Shown in pieces: positions 44,578 through 53,630 of a DNA stretch of 64,000 nt. The position numbers and the translations under genes are program-made. The notes below the pieces were generated by a model. It had not been told where the DNA came from, ran no database searches, and was given only the letters and a program-made list of their open reading frames with translations. Source of the DNA: BCD1 sp965230565 (lineage in GTDB: Bacteria > Bacteroidota > Bacteroidia > Chitinophagales > Saprospiraceae); the NCBI GenBank assembly GCA_965230565.1, contig CBDDLH010000007.1, positions 340,142 to 404,141 on the forward strand, written 5' to 3'. Within the stretch, counting starts at the first letter, position 1. The number at the start of each line of letters is the position of its first letter.

Positions 44578-44590
44578 TAATCAATAAGTT

Positions 44591-45997
44591 ATGAAAAAAC
44601 TACTTTTTTTGCCAGCAGTTTTGCTGCTCACAATATTAGCAGTTTCCTCCCTGAACGCACAATGTGAAAACTGGAACGACTCTGCTAGAAAGAGTGAAGC
44701 CGAAGATGCGCACGTTGTTTACAGAAGTCTTATCAAGGGAAAGACCGTAGAGGATCTCCAAAACATGGGGCCCGATGAATTCAAAACAACCTTCGACAAC
44801 TGGAAACTTGCCTATGATCTTGCTCCGGCTGCCGACGGCAAACGTGCTTCCCACTATTCTGACGGAAGAAAACTTTACATGGCAATGCTCAAAAAAGAGA
44901 CGGACGATGCCAAGAAAAAGGAATATGCAGAAATTATCAAGCGTTTATACGATGAACAGATCAAATGTTATGGAAACGAAGGATTCCTCCTTGGCAGAAA
45001 AGGATTTGATATGTTCTACTCCCTCGGTGACGGATATTCACTTCCTTCCTTTGAAACGCTGAAAAACTCCGTTGAAAAAGGTGGAAACGATACAGAATAC
45101 ATCGTTTTTGACCCGCTGACCAAGATCATGGTTTACCTTTATACTTCAAAGCAATTGACCCGCGAGCAGGTAATTGAGGTTTATGACAAGGCAGAAGAAG
45201 TTATCAAGCACAATATTGAAAACAACAAAGACTATGGTCAGTATTACAAAGATGTTGACGCTATCGTAGCTGCCAACTTTAAGGATGTTGCCGGCGAGAT
45301 CTTTGATTGTCAGTATTTCAAAAACCGCTTGTTGCCTAAGTACCACGAAAATCCTGAAAACATCGATGTGATCAGATATGTTTACGGTATCCTTGCCGAT
45401 CAGGATTGTGATGAGACCGACGCTGAAATGGTTGAGCTCAAAACCAAATACGAGGTTATCGCTAAAGCGATCAACGATTCTCTGGAATTGGTTCGTCGTC
45501 AGGAAAATCCATTGTACGATGCTGCTCAATTGCAAAAGGAAGGAGAATACGACAAAGCCATAGCTCGTTATAGAGAAGGAATTGAAAGCTCTGATGACAA
45601 TGATGCTATCGCACAGGCTTACTACAGTATCGCTTTCATCCAGACCTGGCAGAAAGGACAGTATCAAAGAGCTCGTACCAATGCCCGTAAAGCAGCAGAC
45701 CTTAAACCGGGATGGGGAAGACCCTATATCCTGATTGGAGATATGTATGCCAAATCCAGCAGAAGTTGTGGTGATGACTGGGATGCCCGACTGGCTATTT
45801 TGGCTGCCCTGGCTAAATATCGTTACGCCAAATCTATCGACAGTGAAGCAGCTGAAGAAGCCAACAAACGTATCGGCAGTTACGCTGGTGCCCGTCCGGA
45901 AAGACAGGAAGGTTTCATGCGCGGAATTTCCGAAGGCTCAAAAGCCAAAGTAAGATGCTGGATCGGTGAAACGGTCACTGTAGAGTTTAAAGATTAA
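44591..45997 (+). CDS. Secreted TPR-repeat protein
   Basis: 468 residues with signal peptide (ending SSLNAQ), then helical repeats of TPR type, strongest near 310-400 ('AQLQKEGEYDKAIARYREGI', 'YYSIAFIQTWQKGQYQRART', 'DLKPGWGRPYILIGDMY'). C-terminal 'RCWIGETVTVEF' is shared with the next gene. Periplasmic, unknown partner. Tandem paralogue of 46378-47811. Confidence 0.82.
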   Translation: MKKLLFLPAVLLLTILAVSSLNAQCENWNDSARKSEAEDAHVVYRSLIKGKTVEDLQNMGPDEFKTTFDNWKLAYDLAPAADGKRASHYSDGRKLYMAMLKKETDDAKKKEYAEIIKRLYDEQIKCYGNEGFLLGRKGFDMFYSLGDGYSLPSFETLKNSVEKGGNDTEYIVFDPLTKIMVYLYTSKQLTREQVIEVYDKAEEVIKHNIENNKDYGQYYKDVDAIVAANFKDVAGEIFDCQYFKNRLLPKYHENPENIDVIRYVYGILADQDCDETDAEMVELKTKYEVIAKAINDSLELVRRQENPLYDAAQLQKEGEYDKAIARYREGIESSDDNDAIAQAYYSIAFIQTWQKGQYQRARTNARKAADLKPGWGRPYILIGDMYAKSSRSCGDDWDARLAILAALAKYRYAKSIDSEAAEEANKRIGSYAGARPERQEGFMRGISEGSKAKVRCWIGETVTVEFKD

Positions 45998-46025
45998 CCC
46001 CGGCTTTTCATGCCGCGGACAGGTT

Positions 46026-46064
46026 CCCGAATTTTGGCTTTTGCCAAAATTCGGGATTTTTTTT
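46026..46064 (+). terminator. Intrinsic terminator of the coaX-TPR operon
   Basis: CCCGAATTTTGGC / GCCAAAATTCGGG, a perfect 13-bp stem with a TTTT loop, followed by A and eight T. Textbook Rho-independent terminator. Confidence 0.9.
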
Positions 46065-46326
46065 AAATAGCATGGTTTTGAAACAATTGAACAGTATTCC
46101 TGATTGGTAAGTAATCGTTCAGGTATTATTTGTGGAAGCCGCCCGAAAAAATACCAACTATCCCTTGGTGATCACAGTGTTGCTTCTCAGTGCTGACGAA
46201 TAAGGCTGCCTCCTGACTACAGGAAGACAAGTTTAGATTTTCTGGAGTTCCCTGACATTTAATGAGATTTCGCCCCGACCTGATTGCAGGGGAAGTCGCT
46301 TCGCTCCACGTTCGCTCATTTTTTTT

Positions 46327-46334
46327 TACTTTTG
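46327..46334 (+). promoter_or_regulatory. -7 element TACTTTTG for the TPR lipoprotein gene
   Basis: Perfect TAnnTTTG match 43 bases before the ATG at 46378 and downstream of a terminator, so an independent promoter is required here. -33 TTTG not evident at 19 bases. Confidence 0.5.
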
Positions 46335-46377
46335 GGAAAATGCGAATTATGTATCAAAGCAAATTAAATTTAGAAAA

Positions 46378-47811
46378 ATGAAGTTGAATAGAATTCTGTT
46401 GCCCACATTGCTTATGCTAGCCATAGTGGCCTGTACTCCAAAGACCACAGAGGAAATTGCCAAGCCGGAACCTACTCCTCAACCGGTAAAACCACCGGTG
46501 GCGGAAGAAGAGTTAAGTCCTTGTGCCAAATTTTCTGATGCTCCCGACCCGGATGATGCAGAGACCAGTTATGTCCTCTACCGCGACTTTTTGCGTACCA
46601 ATGAAATGGAAACAGCTTTTGATTACTGGCAAAAAGTGTATAAAGATGCTCCTGCTGCCAATGGTAAGGTGCATTACGTTTATTCTGACGGGATTTATTT
46701 TTATGAACAATTCCTCAGAGCAGAAACTGATTCTGTAAAACGGGAGTCTTACATCAATCTCATTTTTGAACTATACGACGAACTTGAGCGTTGCTTCCCG
46801 GATAAAACCAATTATGTGAAAGCACGCAAAGGCTTTGACTACTATTACACGCACAAGGACAGAGCCTCTAAAGAAGAGATATTTAATTTATTTAGAGATG
46901 TTATCGACGAAGAAGGAAACGATGCCCCCTATTTTATCATCAACCCATTTACTGCCTTAATGGTTGACATGTACGCGGAGGAAAAAATAGACATGGCAGA
47001 AGCCCGGAAGTATCATGACATCATCATGGAGATTGTTGCCCATGGAGTTGCAAATTGCAAGGGACAATACTGTCAGGCCTGGGAAGTAATCCAGGAATAT
47101 ACGCCCCTCCGTTTGGAATATTTCGAAACGGTCAAAGGCTTCTTCGACTGTGACTATTTTATGGACAAATATTATGTTTTGTATGAGGAGAAGCCTGAAG
47201 ATTGCGAGGCGCTGGAAGAAGTATATAGCCGACTGAGCTGGGGAGGTTGTGATAAAGCGGAGGAAAGATTCAGTAAACTTATTGCCTCAGCCAACGAGCA
47301 TTGTGTAGAAGAAGGAACTTTAGAACTGGCCTGGAATGCACTTCGTGAAGCAAATTATAATGAAGCCATTGATTTTTTCAAGCAGGCTTTAACAGAAGAA
47401 GAATACGCAGACAAGAAGGGAGATATCAATCTGGTGATTGCCAAGGTTTATTATGCACACCTGAAGAATTTCTCCAGGGCAAGGCAATTTGCCAGAGAAG
47501 CTGCTAAGGAAAAGCCTAATTGGGGCGCACCATATATTCTTATTGGTACTTTATATGCCTCAAGTGGCCCGCTTTGCGGACCCGGTCGTGGTTGGGACAG
47601 CCAGATCGTTGTTTGGCCGGCGATTGATAAATGGGCTTTCGCCAAAAGAATTGATCCGGAGTCAGCTGCTGAGGCCCAGAAGTTGATCAACCGATATTCC
47701 CAGTATATGCCTAATAAAGAGGATATTCACCAGCGCCTACTCAGCGTTGGAGATACTTTTAGGGTACCTTGTTGGATACAGGAGACTACCAAGGTTCGAA
47801 CCTCTGATTAA
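46378..47811 (+). CDS. TPR-repeat lipoprotein
   Basis: 477 residues. Lipobox 'AIVAC' gives a lipid anchor, followed by a Pro-rich linker and a helical TPR body. Alignable throughout with the preceding gene ('DAETSYVLYRDFL' vs 'DAHVVYRSLI', 'EKPNWGAPYILIGTLYASS' vs 'LKPGWGRPYILIGDMYAKS', 'PCWIQETTKV' vs 'RCWIGETVTV'). The pair arose by tandem duplication, one copy secreted and one lipid-anchored. Function unknown. Confidence 0.82.
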   Translation: MKLNRILLPTLLMLAIVACTPKTTEEIAKPEPTPQPVKPPVAEEELSPCAKFSDAPDPDDAETSYVLYRDFLRTNEMETAFDYWQKVYKDAPAANGKVHYVYSDGIYFYEQFLRAETDSVKRESYINLIFELYDELERCFPDKTNYVKARKGFDYYYTHKDRASKEEIFNLFRDVIDEEGNDAPYFIINPFTALMVDMYAEEKIDMAEARKYHDIIMEIVAHGVANCKGQYCQAWEVIQEYTPLRLEYFETVKGFFDCDYFMDKYYVLYEEKPEDCEALEEVYSRLSWGGCDKAEERFSKLIASANEHCVEEGTLELAWNALREANYNEAIDFFKQALTEEEYADKKGDINLVIAKVYYAHLKNFSRARQFAREAAKEKPNWGAPYILIGTLYASSGPLCGPGRGWDSQIVVWPAIDKWAFAKRIDPESAAEAQKLINRYSQYMPNKEDIHQRLLSVGDTFRVPCWIQETTKVRTSD

Positions 47812-47824
47812 AATGAAGCTAATG

Positions 47825-47859
47825 AAAAAGGCCCTCCGGAATCCGGATGGCCTTTTTTT
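47825..47859 (+). terminator. Intrinsic terminator
   Basis: AAAGGCC with TCCGGA / TCCGGA inner pairing and GGCCTTTTTTT: a GC-rich stem and seven T. Lies between the convergent TPR lipoprotein and M56 genes; the A-tract on the left side gives a T-tract on the other strand, so it may work in both directions. Confidence 0.8.
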
Positions 47860-47883
47860 ATGGATGAAGTTTTAGATTCCTCC

Positions 47884-49116
47884 TCAATGTGCCTGTTGCT
47901 TTCCTTCAGCTTTGATTTTGGGCTTTTCTTTTGATTTAGCTGGTTTATCCTCTTTAGTCATTTTAGCTGATTTGACTTTTTTGGCCACTTTGGCATTTTT
48001 TGCCGGTTTGACCTTTTTTGCGACCTTTGCCGCTGGTGGCACAGGTGCCGTTGGCGGTACAGGTGGTTCACCAGCCCTGGCAGGAGCAGGCGGAGCCGGA
48101 GGTGCCGGTGGAGCAGGCGGAGCAGGTGCAGCGGAAGGCGGTGTTGGAGGCGCAGGCGGGGAAGGTGGTGCTGGTGGAATTGGAATAGCCTTTGTTTTGG
48201 CTGCTTTTTCCTTTTTTGCCTTAGCGGATTTTTCCTCCTTTGGGGAAGGATTTGTGGTTTGAGCGGTAACAGAGTTACTCACAAAAAATACTAACAGCAT
48301 TACCAGGGGTAATAGCAGTAACTGTTTTAATGCAATTGAAATGGGTGATTTCTTCTTTGACAACATATCGAGTCTTTTTTTAGTGAAAGAAATATTGAAT
48401 GTACTGACCAGGGATTCCCTTTTAAGGAGCATTGCCTGGTCCAATAACAATTTTTTATAGATTGGAATATTCGGGTTGTTTTTTACCGCATCATCATCAG
48501 CCAAATATTCATGATTTAATTTTACTGCTTTTTGAAAAAGGATCAATAATGGGTTGAACCAGAAAAAGACCTGCCAAAGCCCAACCAGCATGACATCAAA
48601 GGAATGCCGTTGATTGATGTGATTCATTTCATGAGCAAAGATTTCCTCCGGTACTCCTTGCTTTTTAAAGACAGTTTCATTGATAAAAAGCCGGTTCCAA
48701 AATGAATGTACCGGCACTTTTTCCTTTAAGAGCACCACCTGTGCCCCTTTGTACCAGACTTTTGTTCCCCGCCTTAATTGAGCATAGATTCTCCAAAGAC
48801 CTGCAACAAAGCGAACTCCCATAAAGACTACACCAAAGCAATAAATCAAATAAATCCAGTCTGACCAGTTCCGTTTTGAAACTGCAGTTACTTCAGGCTG
48901 TGCAGCAGATATATTTTCGTTTATTGCGCCCGCCATAACTGGATTCCAGTCAAAAGCAAATTCAAAAGACCACAACGGCAATAGCAGGGAAAAAGAAATC
49001 GCCGACAAAAGGTAAAACCTGTTAAAAACAAAGGCCTTTTCTTTTTCAAGAAAAACATAATAAAAAGCAATCAGCGCCAATAATCCGATGGAAGATTTTA
49101 TTAGGTATACCATCAT
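47884..49116 (-). CDS. BlaR1-like M56 metallopeptidase with Pro/Ala- and Lys-rich tail
   Basis: 410 residues. Four membrane helices; zinc-protease motif HEMNH (162-166) with a further ligand segment 'NHEYLADDDA' (201-210), as in M56/BlaR1 sensors. After the last helix (265-285) comes a periplasmic or cytoplasmic tail: Lys/Ala-rich (290-310), a PxP/PPAP repeat (311-362) and a second Lys/Ala-rich part to the end. No penicillin-binding sensor domain. It should cleave or trigger loss of the BlaI-type repressor encoded just upstream (4-base overlap). Confidence 0.85.
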   Translation of the reverse strand: MMVYLIKSSIGLLALIAFYYVFLEKEKAFVFNRFYLLSAISFSLLLPLWSFEFAFDWNPVMAGAINENISAAQPEVTAVSKRNWSDWIYLIYCFGVVFMGVRFVAGLWRIYAQLRRGTKVWYKGAQVVLLKEKVPVHSFWNRLFINETVFKKQGVPEEIFAHEMNHINQRHSFDVMLVGLWQVFFWFNPLLILFQKAVKLNHEYLADDDAVKNNPNIPIYKKLLLDQAMLLKRESLVSTFNISFTKKRLDMLSKKKSPISIALKQLLLLPLVMLLVFFVSNSVTAQTTNPSPKEEKSAKAKKEKAAKTKAIPIPPAPPSPPAPPTPPSAAPAPPAPPAPPAPPAPARAGEPPVPPTAPVPPAAKVAKKVKPAKNAKVAKKVKSAKMTKEDKPAKSKEKPKIKAEGKQQAH

Positions 49117-49487
49117 TGTTCTTTCTTTTTGATCTCCTCTTCAATGATTTCCTGTAAAGCTTTCAATTCATCAATGGTCATATCCGTTTCCGTAGTAAAA
49201 AAGGAGGCAAACTGGGTTTTGGAATTATTGAAGAAGTTCCCGATCAAACCCTTTACCTGCTTCGAAAAATAAGCCGATTTACTGACCTTTGGAAAATACT
49301 CCCTCAACCTGCCATATTCATGATACCCTACCATCTCCTTATCCACCATCCGCTTCAAAAACGTCGCCACGGTGGTTTTGGCAGGTTTGGGCTCCGGCAT
49401 TTCATCAAGGATATCCTTTAGAAATGCTTTCTTCAATTTCCACAAAACCTTCATGAGCTTTTCTTCTGCTTTGGTCAAGTCTTCCAT
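49113..49487 (-). CDS. BlaI/MecI-family transcriptional repressor
   Basis: 124 residues. Winged helix with 'LTKAEEKLMKVLWKLKKAFL' (near N-terminus), 'KPAKTTVATFLKRMVDKEMV' as recognition helix and 'YHEYGRLREYFPKVSK' as wing, then a dimerisation tail. Represses its own operon until the M56 partner acts. Overlaps the M56 gene by 4 bases. Confidence 0.93.
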   Translation of the reverse strand: MEDLTKAEEKLMKVLWKLKKAFLKDILDEMPEPKPAKTTVATFLKRMVDKEMVGYHEYGRLREYFPKVSKSAYFSKQVKGLIGNFFNNSKTQFASFFTTETDMTIDELKALQEIIEEEIKKKEQ

Positions 49488-49491
49488 TCTA

Positions 49492-49518
49492 ATGTTGTAG
49501 TTTGTGTTCTACAAACAT
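49492..49518. promoter_or_regulatory. Candidate BlaI operator
   Basis: ATGTTGTAG (49492-49500) and CTACAAACAT (49509-49518) form a dyad with an 8-base spacer, just upstream of the repressor start at 49487. GTAG/CTAC half-sites resemble BlaI/MecI boxes. Confidence 0.5.
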
Positions 49519-49579
49519 AGAACAATTAAAAATAAAATACAACCCCTTTTGGAAATTTTAACATTCAAACGATTCCAAA

Positions 49580-50827
49580 TCAGCTTTTCCGCTTAGTCAA
49601 AAACATCTTAACCCAAAAAAATGGCTTGACCAACTGACCTCTTAAATCAAAGTCATTATACATTTTGGAGAGGACCTCCAGAAATTTTTTGTTGCCTGCT
49701 ATGATAGTCCCTAATAAATTGACAATCGGGACTACCCGCATCAGGGTTTGAAGGCGGTAGCTCAGTTTCATTTCCGAACCGAGTACCCGTGCAACTCTTA
49801 TATCGTATTCCTTCATATATGCTTCAGAGAAGTCATTTTTTTCAAAACAATCCCTGGCTTGTTCCGCAGCGATGAACCCACTGTAAAAAGCATGGCCTAT
49901 CCCCTCTCCTGTCAACGGATCTACCAGATGGCCGGCATCTCCCACCAGCATAAACCGTTCTCCGGAAATATGCCTGGACTTTGACCCTAACGGTAATCCA
50001 TATCCTTCCAGTTTGCCGACCATTTCAGCATTTTTAAACCTTTCGGATATTTCCGGGTGGGAATCAATTACTTCAAAAAATGATTTTTTTAAATTTATTG
50101 ACCTCTTTTTTACAAAATCACTCCTCATTCCAAGCCCGACATTAGCGTTTCCATCAGGAAGTGGGAAAATCCAGAAATATCCAGGTGTCAATTGTTTTAG
50201 GAAATGCAGTTCGATGAAATTATCCTTTTTAAGTCCTTGAACATTCTTGAAATAGGCCCTTACAGCCCCGGCATGATGAGCATTCTCTTTCTCTATACCT
50301 GCAATTTTTCGGGTGAAAGCAGAATGAGCCCCATTGGCTACCACCAGGATCTCGGATTTGACAACAAAACTTCCATCGGCATTCTTTACGGTCCAACCAT
50401 CTTCGGATTTATCGAATTCTTTAACTTCCACCCCTTCCCGAAACTGAATATTCTCCCGCCGTTTCACTTCCTGGATCATGAAATTGTCGAAATCCACCCG
50501 CTTGCAAATGTAACCGGGAGCATTCTTTTCGTCGCGGACGTAATTGGGTTTAAAAGGAATATCCAGGACCTTTCCATTGGGAACCGCAAAAGCAATGCCC
50601 CAAACATCCGTATGAGTTGGTTGATTTCCAAACCGTAGCAAAATATCAGGATCGAGCCGGTTTAAAAGAGTAGTTACCTTTCCGCTTATAGCATCCCCGC
50701 AAACTTTATCCCTCGGAAAAATCGCCTTATCGACCAAAACACTGGGAATCCCCATATAACTCAACTTTAAAGCTGTAGCCACTCCTCCCGGCCCTGCACC
50801 GACAATACATACTTTTGTTTTGATCAT
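49580..50827 (-). CDS. Geranylgeranyl-reductase-family FAD-dependent oxidoreductase
   Basis: 415 residues. N-terminal FAD site 'VCIVGAGPGGVATALKLS' (6-23), 'RDKVCGDAISGK' after it, 'VGDAGHLVDPLTGEGIGHAF' as the second FAD motif near 300. This is the GGR/UbiH-like group that reduces or hydroxylates isoprenoid or quinone-type substrates. Substrate not predictable. Single gene on the minus strand. Confidence 0.88.
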   Translation of the reverse strand: MIKTKVCIVGAGPGGVATALKLSYMGIPSVLVDKAIFPRDKVCGDAISGKVTTLLNRLDPDILLRFGNQPTHTDVWGIAFAVPNGKVLDIPFKPNYVRDEKNAPGYICKRVDFDNFMIQEVKRRENIQFREGVEVKEFDKSEDGWTVKNADGSFVVKSEILVVANGAHSAFTRKIAGIEKENAHHAGAVRAYFKNVQGLKKDNFIELHFLKQLTPGYFWIFPLPDGNANVGLGMRSDFVKKRSINLKKSFFEVIDSHPEISERFKNAEMVGKLEGYGLPLGSKSRHISGERFMLVGDAGHLVDPLTGEGIGHAFYSGFIAAEQARDCFEKNDFSEAYMKEYDIRVARVLGSEMKLSYRLQTLMRVVPIVNLLGTIIAGNKKFLEVLSKMYNDFDLRGQLVKPFFWVKMFLTKRKS

Positions 50828-50846
50828 GGATTCTTTAGTTTGCCGA

Positions 50847-50876
50847 CAAAAATAATAGAAAATGGTTGCTGGTTAC
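50847..50876 (-). promoter_or_regulatory. Promoter of the GGR-family gene
   Basis: Minus strand TATTTTTG (50854-50847), about 20 bases before the ATG at 50827, with a CTTG (near 50879-50876) 21 bases upstream as a weak -33. The leader would be about 15 bases. Confidence 0.45.
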
Positions 50877-50970
50877 AAGTTTCTGGTTACAAGTTTCTGG
50901 TCATTTTATCTCTGCGGAACCCTGCGCTTCTCCGTGGCACTCTGCGGTACAACCCTCTGCGCCCTCTGCC
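50862..50970. repeat. GGTTACAAGTTTCTGG and CTCTGCGxCC-type repeats
   Basis: Two copies of GGTTACAAGTTTCTGG (50871-50900) are followed by iterated CTCTGCG / CCTCTGC units (50908-50970). Both types are dispersed low-complexity intergenic repeats. Confidence 0.55.
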
Positions 50971-51062
50971 TCCTCCTCATTTTAAAAAAAAATTTTCCTT
51001 AAATTCCAACCATAGAAAAAACCCGGCATCTTTAGAACAACAAACGAATTCAAACGGACAAC

Positions 51063-51611
51063 TTGAAAAACTTTATTTCACCTGAAGAACTCGAGCTGAT
51101 CAATAAATGCCTGGCAGGAGAAAGAAATAGCCAGCAAATATTATATCAGAAATACGTCAATGCCATGTACCACACCGTGGTAAGGATGGTAGGTAATTCC
51201 GAGGATGCAAGAGATATTATTCAGGAAGCTTTTATAAAAGTTTTCAACAGCCTGGAAACCTTCCGTAAGGATTCTACTTTGGGCGCCTGGATCAAAAGAA
51301 TTACTATTAATTCTGCCCTGAATTTCCTGAGAAAGGCGAAAAGAACCCAAACAATGCCCTTTGAAGACAACCTCAATGAGACGCCCATGGAAACCGAGGA
51401 AGTGAAAAATATTAGCATGAAAACGATCCACAATGCTATAAAATCACTTCCGGAAGGATCGAGAATGGTGCTGACGCTTTTTCTACTGGAAGGTTATCAA
51501 CATAAAGAAATAGCCAGCATTCTCGGGATTACCGAATCAACTTCAAAAACCCAATATCGAAGAGGAAAACTCTTGCTTCAAGAAAAACTAAAAACCTTTA
51601 AAACCATTTGA
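51063..51611 (+). CDS. ECF-family RNA polymerase sigma factor
   Basis: 182 residues, starting at TTG. Region 2 ('LYQKYVNAMYHTVVRMVGN', 'ARDIIQEAFIKVFNSL', 'GAWIKRITINSALNFLRK') and region 4 ('LPEGSRMVLTLFLLEGYQ', 'IASILGITESTSKTQYRRGK'). Upstream of a membrane protein and a DUF4097-like gene in one operon, suggesting an envelope-stress or surface-related regulon. Confidence 0.93.
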   Translation: MKNFISPEELELINKCLAGERNSQQILYQKYVNAMYHTVVRMVGNSEDARDIIQEAFIKVFNSLETFRKDSTLGAWIKRITINSALNFLRKAKRTQTMPFEDNLNETPMETEEVKNISMKTIHNAIKSLPEGSRMVLTLFLLEGYQHKEIASILGITESTSKTQYRRGKLLLQEKLKTFKTI

Positions 51612-51716
51612 ACCGGATGAGAGTGCAGAATGCACGATGATGAGTGATGAGTTTTGAATAATAGAAATTTCCAGAGGAGAGCTAAAACGCTTTGAACAAC
51701 TTGAACAAAATTTAAA

Positions 51717-52259
51717 ATGGACGCACTAGAAAAACATATTCGTAAAAATCGCGAGGAACTGGACCGGATAGAAACTCCGGACATTTCCGGAATGTGGAAT
51801 GAAATTGAGCAACACATCCCTGGAAAGCAGAATAAGCGCAGTGCCTTGATCATTGGCTTACGAAGAATAGCCGTTGCAGCCTCGTTCATGCTTATCGGCG
51901 GGTTTGCGGTATGGATGTTTATGAACCAGCAAAACTCCAAAGACAATACCCTGGCCCAGTTTTATCCCGAACTTTTGGAAATGGAAAACAACTATGTCCA
52001 AACCATTGCCCAAAAAGAGGCCAGCATTCCTTTTGACAGCCTTGACCAGTTCCTGTTCGAGGAAATTCTCGATGAATTGGCAACCCTTGAAGATATGAAA
52101 GCGACAACCCTTGAAGATCTTCCCCAATATTCAAAAAATGAAAGAGTGGTTAACGCGCTTATGAAATATTACGAAAGAAAAATTCAAATACTTGAAAGAT
52201 TATCAAACGAATATCAAAAAAGCAAACGTCATGAGAAGAAACGTGAAATTCAAATTTAA
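51717..52259 (+). CDS. Membrane-anchored protein, probable anti-sigma factor
   Basis: 180 residues. Acidic N-terminal cytoplasmic part with 'PDISGMWNEIEQHI' (19-35), one membrane helix (about 45-68) and a helical periplasmic part. Position directly after an ECF sigma gene and this topology point to an anti-sigma factor; no zinc-binding motif is present. Overlaps the next gene by 29 bases. Confidence 0.65.
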   Translation: MDALEKHIRKNREELDRIETPDISGMWNEIEQHIPGKQNKRSALIIGLRRIAVAASFMLIGGFAVWMFMNQQNSKDNTLAQFYPELLEMENNYVQTIAQKEASIPFDSLDQFLFEEILDELATLEDMKATTLEDLPQYSKNERVVNALMKYYERKIQILERLSNEYQKSKRHEKKREIQI

Positions 52260-53547
52260 ATTAATAGGAGTTCTCGCCCTCCTTGTGCTTATGCAGGCGG
52301 CAGGGTTTGCCAAAGAATATAAATCCAAAACCATAAGCAAAACCCTGGATGCCAAGCCCAATATTTTCGTTTTACACAAATACGGCCCATTACAGGTTGA
52401 GGCCTCTACGGATGGCAAAGTACATTTTGAAGCTACCCTCACCTTTGATGCCAATAGTGAAGCTGATGCCAATGAAGTTTTCGAACATTTTGACATAAGT
52501 GTTGGGGAAGCAGGAAATGAGATCGTTCTCGAAACAGAATTTGATGTACGCAGCTGGAACCAGTCTTTTGGCACTATCTCCATCAAATTCAGAGATGGTC
52601 AAAAAGTGAAAAACATCAGTAAATTAAAGATCAATATGGTCGTCAAGGTTCCGAAGATCGAATATCTGAAACTCAAAAACAAGTACGATAAGATCAAAGT
52701 ACTTAACAGCCTTGATCACGACCTGGAAGTAGTACTTTACGAAGGACAATTGAATACTAAAAATGTCAATGGCAAACTCAATCTTTCCCTCAAGTATAGT
52801 CAGGCTGAATTGGGTAATTTCAATCAGGCAAAAATTGAACTGTACGAATGTACCCTAAGTCTCGGCAATGGTAAACAGGCCAACATCAACAGTAAATACA
52901 GCCGCTGGACCCTGGGAAGCACTCACAGTCTTATAGTCGATGCCTATGAAGGAAAAGGAGAAGCAGGCATAATCAAAGGCCACCTTGAAATGAATAGTAA
53001 ATATTATCGCTTTACAGCCTCTGAGTTCCAAACGGCCAATGTAAGCATGTACGAAGGTTGTTTTACTGCACAAAAAGGAAAATCCATCAAAGGCCAGAAC
53101 AAATACGGATGTATCAATATTGATCACATCGACGACATCGATCTGGAAAGTGCCTATGAAACTGATGTAAACGCTACGAGTATCGGAAACCTGATCGTCC
53201 AAAACGGGAAATACAGCAATTTCAAAACCGACAAACTGGAGGGAAGTATCAAAGCCAATACCTATGAAGGGTTTATTAAAGTAGGCATGGTTGGAGAAGG
53301 TTTCTCCGGAATTGATTTTGAAAGCAAATACACCAACCTTGAAGTGGGCATTCCTTCTTCCGTAAAATACAGACTGGATGGAGATATGCAGTACACGGAC
53401 ATCGATTATCCCGAAGATCGTTTTGATACCCGGACCTACATTGAAAAGAACTCAAAGATTACCATAAGTGGTAAAATCAAAGGAGCAACCGAAAGCAGTC
53501 CCTTGATCAAACTCAAAGCCTACGAAGGCAATATAAACCTGGATTAA
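52231..53547 (+). CDS. DUF4097-like secreted beta-helix protein
   Basis: 438 residues from ATG 52231, where the signal peptide (MRRNVKFKFKLIGVLALLVL, cut) begins. The rest is repetitive with 'K.Y...', 'YEG' and 'NGK' units every 20-25 residues ('NKYDKIKVLNS', 'LYEGQLNTKNV', 'SKYSRWTLGS', 'AYEGKGEAG'), the pattern of the DUF4097 / putative auto-transporter-adhesin head fold. Predicted periplasmic or surface protein of the sigma-factor operon. Confidence 0.75.
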   Translation: MRRNVKFKFKLIGVLALLVLMQAAGFAKEYKSKTISKTLDAKPNIFVLHKYGPLQVEASTDGKVHFEATLTFDANSEADANEVFEHFDISVGEAGNEIVLETEFDVRSWNQSFGTISIKFRDGQKVKNISKLKINMVVKVPKIEYLKLKNKYDKIKVLNSLDHDLEVVLYEGQLNTKNVNGKLNLSLKYSQAELGNFNQAKIELYECTLSLGNGKQANINSKYSRWTLGSTHSLIVDAYEGKGEAGIIKGHLEMNSKYYRFTASEFQTANVSMYEGCFTAQKGKSIKGQNKYGCINIDHIDDIDLESAYETDVNATSIGNLIVQNGKYSNFKTDKLEGSIKANTYEGFIKVGMVGEGFSGIDFESKYTNLEVGIPSSVKYRLDGDMQYTDIDYPEDRFDTRTYIEKNSKITISGKIKGATESSPLIKLKAYEGNINLD

Positions 53548-53576
53548 TTTCCGAGTTAGAAATCACCTGAAAAAAG

Positions 53577-53611
53577 AAAAGGCAGGCCTCTGAAAGGAGG
53601 TCTGCCTTTTT
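53577..53611. terminator. Bidirectional intrinsic terminator
   Basis: AAAAGGCAGGCCTC / GAGGTCTGCCTTTT, stem with one wobble and a TGAAAG loop, flanked by A- and T-tracts, between convergent genes. Confidence 0.85.
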
Positions 53612-53630
53612 AAATAATATGATACAAGCA

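Larger units (their letters stand above)
45998..46377. other. Intergenic region between paralogous TPR genes
   Basis: 380 bases. It holds a perfect terminator (46026-46064), repeat-like sequence around 46260-46320 (TCGCTTCGCTCCACGTTCGC) and a -7 promoter element at 46327. No gene seen. Confidence 0.5.

Noticed and set aside
47912..48262. Plus-strand Gly/Ala-rich open frame of 116 codons
   Set aside because: It is the antisense shadow of the Pro/Ala- and Lys-rich tail of the M56 gene; composition follows from the opposite strand.
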